DNA of 64,000 bases from Pedosphaera parvula Ellin514 (GTDB taxonomy: Bacteria > Verrucomicrobiota > Verrucomicrobiia > Limisphaerales > Pedosphaeraceae), in the NCBI RefSeq assembly GCF_000172555.1, contig NZ_ABOX02000006.1:156518-220517 (forward strand), written 5' to 3'. The notes beneath the pieces were generated by a model, which worked only from the letters and a program-made list of their open reading frames with translations, was not told the origin of the DNA and made no database searches. How positions within the stretch are numbered: position 1 is the first letter of the stretch; each line of letters begins with the position of its first letter. The translations under genes were made by a program, and so were the position numbers. Below are positions 44,558 through 50,968 of this stretch, piece after piece.

Positions 44558-44785
44558 CCACCGCCAAGGAATGTTTTCCGACCTACCTCGGCGGTGGTTG
44601 CGGGGGAGTTGCATTTCAAGCCGTGTTCTTGAAAGGCAAAAGCCGGACGGGTTTGAAGACAAGTCCCTTGGCTCGCTTGGCCGGTGTAAATTTACGAACC
44701 GGCTTATAGGCTCTCCTGAACAAAAGTTGGCTCTGATATCGGATTACAGGTCTCACAGGATTTCCTTTCGTTAATGGTTAAGACA
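44558..44785. other. Structured array segment without a closable tRNA
   Basis: Hairpin CCACCGCC/GGCGGTGG (44558-44597), then TTTCAAG AACACGG CTTGAAA (44611-44635 region, minus strand) and GCCGG...CCGGC near 44690. It may hold decayed tRNAs; an Asp(GUC)-like anticodon region is suggested around 44655 but no cloverleaf could be closed. Confidence 0.4.
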
Positions 44786-44789
44786 AAAG

Positions 44790-44876
44790 TGGCGGTTGGG
44801 GCAGGACTTGCACCCGCATAGGTTTTACCCTCACTCGATTTTCAAGACCGGGACAATTCTATTCTGTCACCCAACC
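44790..44876 (-). tRNA. Array tRNA-Ser(UGA), class II, aberrant loops
   Basis: Acceptor GGTTGGG/CCCAACC, anticodon loop CTTGAAA, long variable arm as expected for Ser, T-stem GCGGG/CCTGC with loop TGCAAGT (G55), D-loop AATAGAA (A18 G19). CCA encoded. Confidence 0.8.
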
Positions 44877-44880
44877 GAGA

Positions 44881-44956
44881 TGGTGCTTCCGGCGGGACTC
44901 TCACCTGCATCGATGGACTTAGAAGATCCACGCTCTGGTAATTGAGCTACGGAAGC
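44881..44956 (-). tRNA. Array tRNA-Arg(UCU), aberrant loops
   Basis: Acceptor GCTTCCG/CGGAAGC, anticodon loop CTTCTAA, T-loop TGAGAGT (G55 and A56), D-loop AATTACCA (A18 C19). Both 18:55 and 19:56 are altered. CCA encoded. Confidence 0.8.
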
Positions 44957-44965
44957 ATGACTAAA

Positions 44966-45039
44966 TGGCTGCCGGACCTGGACTCGCACCAGGACAGGAT
45001 GCTTAACAGGCATCTGTGCTACTTTGACACCACCCGGCA
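44966..45039 (-). tRNA. Array tRNA-Asn(GUU), aberrant loops
   Basis: Acceptor TGCCGGG/TCCGGCA, anticodon arm GATGC CTGTTAA GCATC, T-stem CCTGG/CCAGG with loop TGCGAGT (G55), D-loop CAAAGTA (A18 G19). CCA encoded. Confidence 0.85.
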
Positions 45040-45045
45040 GTAAAT

Positions 45046-45120
45046 TGGTCAGCGCGGCAGGACTTGCACCTGCGGTCACTCCGTCCCAAGCGGAGCATGT
45101 TGCTCCCACACTACGCGCTG
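45046..45120 (-). tRNA. Array tRNA-Pro(UGG), aberrant loops
   Basis: Acceptor CAGCGCG/CGCGCTG, anticodon arm CTCCG CTTGGGA CGGAG, T-stem GCAGG/CCTGC with loop TGCAAGT (G55), D-loop GGGAGCA (A18 G19). CCA encoded. Confidence 0.85.
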
Positions 45121-45166
45121 TTTGCCCCGGCTGATTTGGCAGGATACGGGGACTTTGGTTTTGTAG

Positions 45167-45206
45167 AGATGGAGTTGTTTTCGATTCCTTGGTATCGATC
45201 TCCATC
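45167..45206. other. Hairpin in array spacer
   Basis: Arms GATGGAG/CTCCATC with an inner TCGAT...ATCGA pairing. Between tRNA-Pro and the degenerate tRNA; possibly a processing site or small RNA. Confidence 0.45.
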
Positions 45207-45217
45207 GAAGATTCTGA

Positions 45218-45283
45218 CGCCTCCGGAGGGACTTGCACCCTGGTGGCCGTGCGCAAGCACCTTTTCTATTCAGCTACGAAGGC
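45218..45283 (-). pseudogene. Degenerate array tRNA, chimeric anticodon region
   Basis: Acceptor GCCTTCG/CGGAGGC and T-loop TGCAAGT (G55) are intact, but the anticodon stem is broken (GTGC TTGC GCAC) and no CCA is encoded (TCA instead). The broken part is the 24-base inverted repeat shared with 44539-44562, so the gene looks rearranged. UGC (Ala) might be read in the loop. Confidence 0.5.
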
Positions 45284-45289
45284 AAAAAA

Positions 45290-45379
45290 TGGTGGACAGT
45301 GTTGGTAATGCTCCAATTCGTCGCTTCCGACTTTATTTTATGACACCCGATTTACAGTCAGGTAACCGGATCACTGTCC
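45290..45379 (-). tRNA. Array tRNA-Tyr(GUA), class II, lacking the D-arm
   Basis: Acceptor GGACAGT/ACTGTCC, anticodon arm CCTGA CTGTAAA TCGGG, variable arm with hairpin GTCG GAAG CGAC as expected for bacterial Tyr, T-loop AGCATTA (G55). Only ten bases (GATCCGGTTA) join acceptor and anticodon stem, so there is no D-arm. CCA encoded. Confidence 0.72.
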
Positions 45380-45388
45380 TTTTGAAAT

Positions 45389-45466
45389 TGGTAGCGGGGA
45401 TGGGAATCGCACCCATCTAAATGAGTTTATGAGGCTCATCTCTGTACTTTAGTCGAGTTCCCCGCA
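45389..45466 (-). tRNA. Array tRNA-Met(CAU), aberrant loops
   Basis: Acceptor TGCGGGG/CCCCGCT (first pair mismatched), anticodon loop CTCATAA, T-stem ATGGG/CCCAT with loop TGCGATT (G55), D-loop ends AAAGTACA with A18 G19. CCA encoded. Confidence 0.75.
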
Positions 45467-45475
45467 GTAAATAAA

Positions 45476-45551
45476 TGGTGGAGGCTGACGGGTAACGCTC
45501 CCGTTTAAACCTGCTTGCAAAGCAGGTGCATCACTTTTCTGCCACGCCCCC
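45476..45551 (-). tRNA. Array tRNA-Ala(UGC), aberrant loops
   Basis: Anticodon arm CCTGC TTTGCAA GCAGG, T-stem ACGGG/CCCGT with loop AGCGTTA (G55), D-loop AAAAGTGA (A18 G19). One extra base between T-stem and acceptor. CCA encoded. Confidence 0.75.
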
Positions 45552-45554
45552 CAA

Positions 45555-45660
45555 ATGCGATTTACAAATCGCTCGAGTAAAATTGGCAAGCCGCCTCCGT
45601 GCTGCCCGGAGCAAGGTGAATTTTGGAGATTCTCCTGCACGGCTGGTGCGCGGCTTGGAA
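45555..45660. ncRNA. Structured RNA candidate in the array
   Basis: GCGATTT/AAATCGC hairpin followed by nested stems AAGCCGC/GCGGCTT and CCGTGC/GCACGG enclosing GGAG/CTCC. No T-arm, no ORF, so it is neither tRNA nor Y RNA of the usual shape. Confidence 0.45.
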
Positions 45661-45669
45661 TTATAATAA

Positions 45670-45743
45670 TGGAGCGGCTGCCGGGAATCGTACCCGGACG
45701 TTCTCCCTGGCGAGAAGACATTCTGCTGTTAAATCACAGCCGC
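45670..45743 (-). tRNA. Array tRNA, probable Trp(CCA), with A55
   Basis: Acceptor GCGGCTG/CAGCCGC, T-stem CCGGG/CCCGG with loop TACGATT, so position 55 is A, not G. D-loop AACAGCAGA keeps A18 G19. The anticodon loop (CGCCAGG or six-base GCCAGG) lacks U33, so CCA (Trp) or GCC (Gly) are both possible. CCA end encoded. First gene of the array in the direction of transcription. Confidence 0.6.
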
Positions 45744-45752
45744 GAAAATGAA

Positions 45753-45801
45753 ACGCTTTGGAAGGAGCATATCAATGAGAGAGCGGTTCGATCCAAAGCG
45801 T
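45753..45801 (-). other. Ten-base-pair hairpin ahead of the array
   Basis: Arms ACGCTTTGGA/TCCAAAGCGT with GATCGAACCG beside the 5' arm, which resembles the Ro motif. It could be a tiny Y-like RNA or a leader processing site; not decided. Confidence 0.4.
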
Positions 45802-45803
45802 GG

Positions 45804-45836
45804 AAATTAAAAGGCCCGAGGTGGCTGCCTCGGGCC
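45804..45836 (-). terminator. Rho-independent terminator before the array
   Basis: Perfect stem GGCCCGAGG/CCTCGGGCC with six-base loop followed on the minus strand by TTTTAATTT. It would end transcription of the small ORF just upstream, separating it from the tRNA array. Confidence 0.85.
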
Positions 45837-45866
45837 CATGTATACTACAACAAAGAACAAACACCG

Positions 45867-46016
45867 TTACAGGTCGTTATCGCTGTAGCCACAGGTATTT
45901 CGCGGTGGACGTTTCGGTGTTTGGGGCACACCTCCTCCGAAGCCCTTAGAATGTAAATCTAGAGAAAATCTGTTTGGCGCCGTCGCCACTTTATGCTGAC
46001 TGTGAATCTGCGCCAT
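45867..46016 (-). CDS. 49-residue peptide bounded by two terminators
   Basis: ATG at 46016, stop at 45867. The peptide has a charged N-terminal half and a distinct C-terminal segment after a glycine run: GFGGG then VPQTPKRPPRNTCGYSDNDL, rich in Pro, Arg and Asn with a single Cys. It lies alone between terminators at 45804-45836 and 46078-46118, so it is an independent unit. The layout (leader, GGG, short core) suggests a peptide precursor or toxin-like small protein, but no maturation enzyme is adjacent. It could also be non-coding. Confidence 0.45.
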   Translation of the reverse strand: MAQIHSQHKVATAPNRFSLDLHSKGFGGGVPQTPKRPPRNTCGYSDNDL

Positions 46017-46077
46017 ATAGACGCACTTACTAAGTTTCACCCGTTATTAAACTGCCGTTATGTTACTAGTTGCTAAA

Positions 46078-46118
46078 ACAAAAAACCCTGCTTACTCGTC
46101 GTAAGCAGGGTTTAAAAA
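46078..46118. terminator. Bidirectional rho-independent terminator
   Basis: Perfect stem AAACCCTGCTTAC/GTAAGCAGGGTTT with a 5-base loop, flanked by A and T runs on both sides. It marks the outer border of the RNA island. Confidence 0.92.
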
Positions 46119-46471
46119 GTGTCTTTCGATAGTTCTTTTACCTGCTTACCTTTGTCCCATATTGATTGCTCCAGAGTCCTTCCGAAGCGCTCAGGTCGGC
46201 AAACTCACAACCAGAGGGGGGAATCTTTACGATGAATCAGCGTATTTGCTGACATCATCGCCCAGACTGGCGCGGTTAATATGTTGTTGCAGGTAGTCAT
46301 TGAATGTTTAACTCCGCGAAGAACTTACTAATAAGTGTTACTCCGAGTCAAATAGTTTTTAAAAATATTTCTGCTTTTATTCTGATGACGCAATTTGATC
46401 CAGGAGTTAAGCAAGTTATGTGTGGTGCTCACTCTTGAATCGGTGGCTTCACTCGCAAAGCATTAAACGAA
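46119..46471. other. Intergenic stretch at the island border
   Basis: About 350 bases without gene. It holds a weak hairpin (GATGAATCAGC...GCTGACATCATC) and probably promoters for the flanking genes; nothing firm could be assigned. Confidence 0.4.
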
Positions 46472-46948
46472 TCATTGAGCCCGAATTTCAGAGGCAGCAC
46501 GCTTGCGTGATTGGATCAGCACACGTGTCATATAAAACACAATTCCCAGATTGACGATGACAATGACAACTTTGGACCAGTGGACACGCCGGACCAGTTC
46601 GTAAAATTCCACAGGCAGATAAACTGCGCCGCTGATCACAGCGACCCATTCAGCCCAGCGTCGTTGGCGCCAGAGCCCATAAGCTTCAATGAATCGTCCG
46701 GTGGAATAAGCCAGCGCTCCTGCAGCCAAAAGCAGCAGGTTTGAATCGTGGACTTGGCCTGCAGCTTCGAGGAAAATGTGCGGCAAGTGTCTGGCTGGAT
46801 TTAAATGCAGTCGTCGCACCAAATGTTCCGCGGCTATTTCCACATTTCGGTGCACCAAGCCGAGCAGTCCAAATCCCACCAACACTACCAGCAGGCCTTT
46901 CGCACCCTCAAATATTGCCACTGTTCGCACGCCTTTGGTTGACCGCAT
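46472..46948 (-). CDS. DUF2127 membrane protein
   Basis: 158 aa from ATG 46948; the frame extends to 46996 but the added residues do not fit the family, whose start resembles RSTKGVRTVAIFEGAKGLLVVL. Four membrane helices, charged loops (LWRQRRWAEW). Found in many soil bacteria, function unknown. Located just outside the RNA island. Confidence 0.85.
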   Translation of the reverse strand: MRSTKGVRTVAIFEGAKGLLVVLVGFGLLGLVHRNVEIAAEHLVRRLHLNPARHLPHIFLEAAGQVHDSNLLLLAAGALAYSTGRFIEAYGLWRQRRWAEWVAVISGAVYLPVEFYELVRRVHWSKVVIVIVNLGIVFYMTRVLIQSRKRAASEIRAQ

Positions 46949-47114
46949 AAAAGTAAATTCCACATTAAAGATGGTGATGGCAAGTTCGACCACCAAAATT
47001 TCGGCACGCTTGCATGAAGAAGCAGGGTGCGTTCCGGGTCAGAATGGCCAAATAAGACACGCTTTTTAGCGCTCTTTCGAAATTGAGAAACTGCGTTATT
47101 TTAAACGCAAGGTT

Positions 47115-47516
47115 ATGCGTTATCTGGTTAAAGCACGAGTGAAGTCCGGGCACGAGCGGGCGCTGTTGCAAGCCATCAAGGATGGCTCACTGGGCCGCGG
47201 TTCAGTTGCTGGAGATGAGTATCAATACGACATGGAGCAGGCGCGAGTGGATCACGACGGAACGGCCCAGTGGGTTGAGACTTGTTTTTGTGCGACACCT
47301 TTGGAAGAGGAGCGGCCTTATTGGGAAAAGTATTTCGATTTGATCAGTATCAAGGATGCTCATTCACGCAGGAACTGCCGCCATGAAAACGGAACAGAAC
47401 CATGGGCTTGTTGTGATTGCGATTGCACGAAGAAGCTCGAAAGCAAATTGAAACAATGGGGTGAGTCGTTTCTTGCCACCTTGCAGGAGCAAAAGGAAAA
47501 AAGTGGAGAGAAATAA
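47115..47516 (+). CDS. Conserved hypothetical protein with Cys cluster
   Basis: 133 aa. MRYLVKARVKSGHERALLQAI suggests a ferredoxin-like alpha/beta start; a Cys/His-rich patch follows (NCRHENGTEPWACCDCDCTKKLE) that could bind metal. No recognised function. It precedes the exonuclease gene by 47 bases on the same strand. Confidence 0.75.
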   Translation: MRYLVKARVKSGHERALLQAIKDGSLGRGSVAGDEYQYDMEQARVDHDGTAQWVETCFCATPLEEERPYWEKYFDLISIKDAHSRRNCRHENGTEPWACCDCDCTKKLESKLKQWGESFLATLQEQKEKSGEK

Positions 47517-47563
47517 TTTTAGTTTCTCGCCTGGCGAAAGCATATCCTGTAACTTCTCTCACT

Positions 47564-48316
47564 GTGAAACTGATTTCATGGAATGTGAATGGCCTGCGGG
47601 CGGTATTGAAGAAAAACTTTCTCGATTTTCTCGCGAAGGAAGATCCGGATATTCTTTGCCTGCAAGAAACCAAGTGCACACCAGATGATGTAGAGCAGCT
47701 CTGGCCTGCGACTTTCACCACATACTGGAACACAGCGCAGAAGAAGGGCTATTCGGGAACGGCCATTTTTACGAAGGCCAAACCGATCTCGGTTTCCCTG
47801 GGAATCAATTGTCCGGAACACGATATGGAAGGGCGGGTTTTGACCTCCGAATATCCCGAGTTCTTCCTGGTGAACGTTTACGTGCCAAATTCCAAGCGTG
47901 AACTTACCCGCCTGGCTTATCGGCAGCAATGGGACTGTGATTTTCTCAGCTATTTAAAAAAACTGGAAAAGAAGAAGCCGGTCATCTTCTGCGGTGATCT
48001 CAACGTCGCGCACACTGAAATCGACCTGGCCAATCCGAAGGCGAACGTGAAAAACCATGGATTCACTCCCGAGGAGCGGGCGGGATTCAGCACGGTCATC
48101 AAGGCCGGGTTCATTGACACCTTCCGCGAATTCGAGAAAGGTGGCGGTCATTATAGTTGGTGGAGCCCGATGGGTGGTGCACGGTCGCGGAACGTTGGCT
48201 GGCGCATTGATTATTTTCTCATCTCGTCGGCATTGCGACCACGGTTAAAGAGGGCATTCATCCAACCTAACATTCCGGGGTCGGATCATTGTCCGGTTGG
48301 TATTGAGTTATCTTGA
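47564..48316 (+). CDS. xth: Exodeoxyribonuclease III (AP endonuclease)
   Basis: 250 aa. Cuts DNA 5' of abasic sites and trims 3' ends. Metal and catalytic residues: ISWNVNGLRA, LQETKC, GTAIFTK, GDLNVAH, RIDYFLIS, and GSDHCPVG at the end. Normal length. Its last bases overlap the 3' end of the convergent DUF5722 gene. Confidence 0.96.
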   Translation: MKLISWNVNGLRAVLKKNFLDFLAKEDPDILCLQETKCTPDDVEQLWPATFTTYWNTAQKKGYSGTAIFTKAKPISVSLGINCPEHDMEGRVLTSEYPEFFLVNVYVPNSKRELTRLAYRQQWDCDFLSYLKKLEKKKPVIFCGDLNVAHTEIDLANPKANVKNHGFTPEERAGFSTVIKAGFIDTFREFEKGGGHYSWWSPMGGARSRNVGWRIDYFLISSALRPRLKRAFIQPNIPGSDHCPVGIELS

Positions 48317-50356
48317 TTTGTTGACGGATCGAACACCGTTGGTTCCTAATGACTGATAGGTAAACCAAATGGGTTTGCGTCCCAGCGGGTCATTCTTGTC
48401 ATCATCGAATTTACGCAATCCGATATGCAGGCCGCCTTCATGGCGGTTATCGACCCAGTTATGATAATCAAAAGCTTCGATGCTTTTAAGCGCTTCCACT
48501 TTTTTCCAGGTGTACGCCATGGCGGCGGCCTGATCGGCGAGAGATTTTGCCGAATAATCACGCGAGTTGAAACCTTGCTCAGTCAATTGAATTGATCGCG
48601 GGTGCTTGCCGAGATAAAACGTCTGCCGCTGTTGGACCCAGTGGTCGAGCACTTCAAGGTTGCGCGGCGTGATTTTGGGCGAGTCGAAGCCATCGGTCGT
48701 GTCCTTGTCTTCCCAGGTGCGCGGGTTGAAAAGGTCGGAGGGATAGGGATGAAACGCAATGCCCCAGTTGAAATCCCCTTCGGCATGGGAGAATTGCAGC
48801 AGATCTTCAAGGAGCTCCTTTCCGGCGTAATAATGTTTTCCGGGGGCTGAAGCCCAGAATTGCGCCAATGAGATGAAGACCTTGGCGTGAGGGTCGTATT
48901 GATGTGCAATCAAATCCGCAGTGCGCATGGATTTGTAATAAAGTTCCATGTATTGCAACGCGGTCTTTTCGCCCGCATTCGTCCAATCCCACGCGGCGTT
49001 GATTTCGTTGTGCATGATCCAGTGATGAATCCGGCCGTGATTGCCGGTTGGATCGCTGTAACGATGGGCCAGGAAATTCAAAGCCGCGGCATAGGCCTGC
49101 AAGCCTTCCTCACTCGAGACATTCGGCATGGCGTAAATGCCAGCGGGATCAGCATCCGGATGGGCAGCCAACTTACCCCAGCCGCTCGGAGATGAATTAA
49201 GAAGTATGATTGCGGAAACGACGATGTGACGTTTGGCGGCCTCCAAAAGCGTGCGGTCCAAATGCTCAAGATAATGAGTGTCCGCATACCAGGTGCGGCC
49301 ACTGAAATCGAAGGCGAGGCATTCTGCTCCATTGGAAGTTCGCATGAAACCATTCAGACTGATGTTGACCGTGGCAGAGGAGATATTGAGATCATCCAGG
49401 TCACTGATGGGGCGATTCCACCAAAGTCCGCCGATTCCCTTTTTGTTGCGGGGCTTTTCCTCTTTTGGATGCCATTGAGATGTTACCTCGTCAGCGCAAC
49501 GGGCGGGGGAACGCAACTCAAAGTTCCCGCCCACCTTTTGCACCACCGCCCAACGTGAGAGCAGTCGATCCCACGTTCGGCCCTCGTGTTGATAAAACCG
49601 GTCGAGGCTCAACGAAAATTGTCGTTTTCCATTTAGCGGAATCGGTTGGCTGAAGGAAAAATCCTTCAATTCAGAGACCTGCGCTGAGAGCGGGATTTCC
49701 ACTAGGAACAGGTCTTTGGCATGTCTCTCCAGCGTGCCTTCAAGGATGGTCTGTCGTTCGGTAATCTTTACACGGTTGATTTGGCAGGGGAAGGTGCGGG
49801 TGAGATAATTGCGAAGACGATTCTCCACTTGCTGCTGCTGTTCACGGTGCAATTGCTGCTGCTTTTTTGCCGCCAGTTCAGCTTCATTGGGCATTCGCAA
49901 TTGGAGCGATCGGATTTGAATCACACGTCCGGGCTGGTTGCCGAAGTCGAGCCGCAAGGAAGTAACATCCTGAGTAGCTTCCTGCAAAATGTCCTGCAAA
50001 TCCAGGGAACGAGAAGTCCATGTTTGGGTTGCCTGCAAACCTGTCGCTTGAAGACTGTGCTTTTCATCGCAGGGAGGCACCAAAAAAAGTTGCAGGCCAT
50101 CGATGGCCGCGGGAGTGATGTACTCGAAGGATAAGATCAGTTCATTTTTCGACGTGAGCGGTTGCGGAAGCGGAGCGGTGTGCACGAACGGGTCAGAGTC
50201 GGTTGTGGTGATTTCGTAACCATCCGGGGCGGTTTGTTTGAGCGCCACATCATTCGCGCCGTTTGTCGAAATTTGCAGCGGAATTGTTTCCGCCCCAGAC
50301 AACAGTGCCAGACAAACAACGAAAAAGAAAATGATCAGAACCTTTATACAGCCCAT
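48308..50356 (-). CDS. Secreted DUF5722 protein (predicted glycoside hydrolase)
   Basis: 682 aa from ATG 50356, which starts a clear signal peptide (MGCIKVLIIFFFVVCLALLSG). Residues 90-330 are beta-rich, then a TIM-barrel-like region with NVSLNGFMRT, FDFSGRTWYAD, HHWIMHNEINAAWDWTNAG and LTEQGFNSRD, carrying two glutamates placed as in GH-A clan hydrolases. DUF5722 is common in Verrucomicrobia and Bacteroidetes. Substrate unknown, probably plant or algal polysaccharide. Confidence 0.85.
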   Translation of the reverse strand: MGCIKVLIIFFFVVCLALLSGAETIPLQISTNGANDVALKQTAPDGYEITTTDSDPFVHTAPLPQPLTSKNELILSFEYITPAAIDGLQLFLVPPCDEKHSLQATGLQATQTWTSRSLDLQDILQEATQDVTSLRLDFGNQPGRVIQIRSLQLRMPNEAELAAKKQQQLHREQQQQVENRLRNYLTRTFPCQINRVKITERQTILEGTLERHAKDLFLVEIPLSAQVSELKDFSFSQPIPLNGKRQFSLSLDRFYQHEGRTWDRLLSRWAVVQKVGGNFELRSPARCADEVTSQWHPKEEKPRNKKGIGGLWWNRPISDLDDLNISSATVNISLNGFMRTSNGAECLAFDFSGRTWYADTHYLEHLDRTLLEAAKRHIVVSAIILLNSSPSGWGKLAAHPDADPAGIYAMPNVSSEEGLQAYAAALNFLAHRYSDPTGNHGRIHHWIMHNEINAAWDWTNAGEKTALQYMELYYKSMRTADLIAHQYDPHAKVFISLAQFWASAPGKHYYAGKELLEDLLQFSHAEGDFNWGIAFHPYPSDLFNPRTWEDKDTTDGFDSPKITPRNLEVLDHWVQQRQTFYLGKHPRSIQLTEQGFNSRDYSAKSLADQAAAMAYTWKKVEALKSIEAFDYHNWVDNRHEGGLHIGLRKFDDDKNDPLGRKPIWFTYQSLGTNGVRSVNKSR

Positions 50357-50646
50357 CAATTCCAAGCCACGACCATTCACGCGAAAGAGTTCCTTCAGTG
50401 TGCCGTTTTCATTTTGCGTGTGGCAATCAATATTGCTGGTGTAATGGTCCATCATTCAGTGACCACATTCGACGCGACAGCCTTAAAATTATTCGGAAGC
50501 TGCTGGTGCAGGCGTCAAAAGCGGCAGGACGGTATAGGTTAAATGCCCCGTCCTTGCCCAGGGAAATAGTTCAGCTCCCACTTGCACACGACGCCAACGT
50601 AGTGCAACACTTTAATAGGACGTTTGAAAATAAGGAGATTAATATC

Positions 50647-50901
50647 ATGGCTACTGAAACGGAAACTCAATCTCGCCAGCATTTGTATCGCGAAGGCAAG
50701 GTTGCGAAAACGATTGAACAGCAAACTGCGAAGCTGCCATCAGATTTGTTTCTATGGGCTGCGGGAGGTTCCATTATTGCCTCGCTGGTTCTCAAATCAC
50801 AAAAGAGAGATACAGATGCCTTGTTCATAGGGCAATGGGCGCCAACTTTCCTATTGCTTGGAATTTATAACAAGCTGGTAAAACTTCATGGTTCAGACTG
50901 A
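50647..50901 (+). CDS. Small membrane-anchored protein
   Basis: 84 aa from ATG 50647, preceded by AGGAG at a good distance. One membrane helix pair (LFLWAAGGSIIASLVL, GQWAPTFLLLGIYNKLV). Similar small proteins occur in many soil bacteria; function unknown. The longer upstream frame is discarded because it lacks a ribosome site. Confidence 0.75.
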   Translation: MATETETQSRQHLYREGKVAKTIEQQTAKLPSDLFLWAAGGSIIASLVLKSQKRDTDALFIGQWAPTFLLLGIYNKLVKLHGSD

Positions 50902-50968
50902 ACGCGAAGCGCACCTTGGGCGCTCGTGAAGGAGGCGTGAGCCGTTTCCGAGCGCTCCTGCCAATGAA

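Larger units (their letters stand above)
44539..45265. repeat. 24-base inverted repeat pair within the array
   Basis: The segment at 44539-44562 (starting AAAAGGTGCTTGCGC) recurs exactly in reverse complement at 45242-45265. The pair flanks a 680-base block with tRNA-Ser, Arg, Asn and Pro. One copy touches tRNA-Ile, the other forms the D/anticodon region of the degenerate tRNA at 45218. Confidence 0.85.

Noticed and set aside
44122..44709. A 195-codon plus-strand ORF across rtcB2 and the array
   Set aside because: It is antisense to the clear RtcB catalytic motifs and continues through tRNA-Phe and tRNA-Ile.
44558..44785. A tRNA-Asp(GUC) gene
   Set aside because: A GTC triplet lies near 44655, but no acceptor, D or T arms could be paired around it.
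31303..45743. The regularly spaced elements as a CRISPR array
   Set aside because: Units are not identical repeats with spacers; each folds as a separate tRNA with its own anticodon, and no cas gene is present.
22226..46118. The island as a prophage, since tRNA arrays, Ro and RtcB occur in phages
   Set aside because: No capsid, tail, terminase, integrase or attachment site was seen. A decayed mobile element is still possible.
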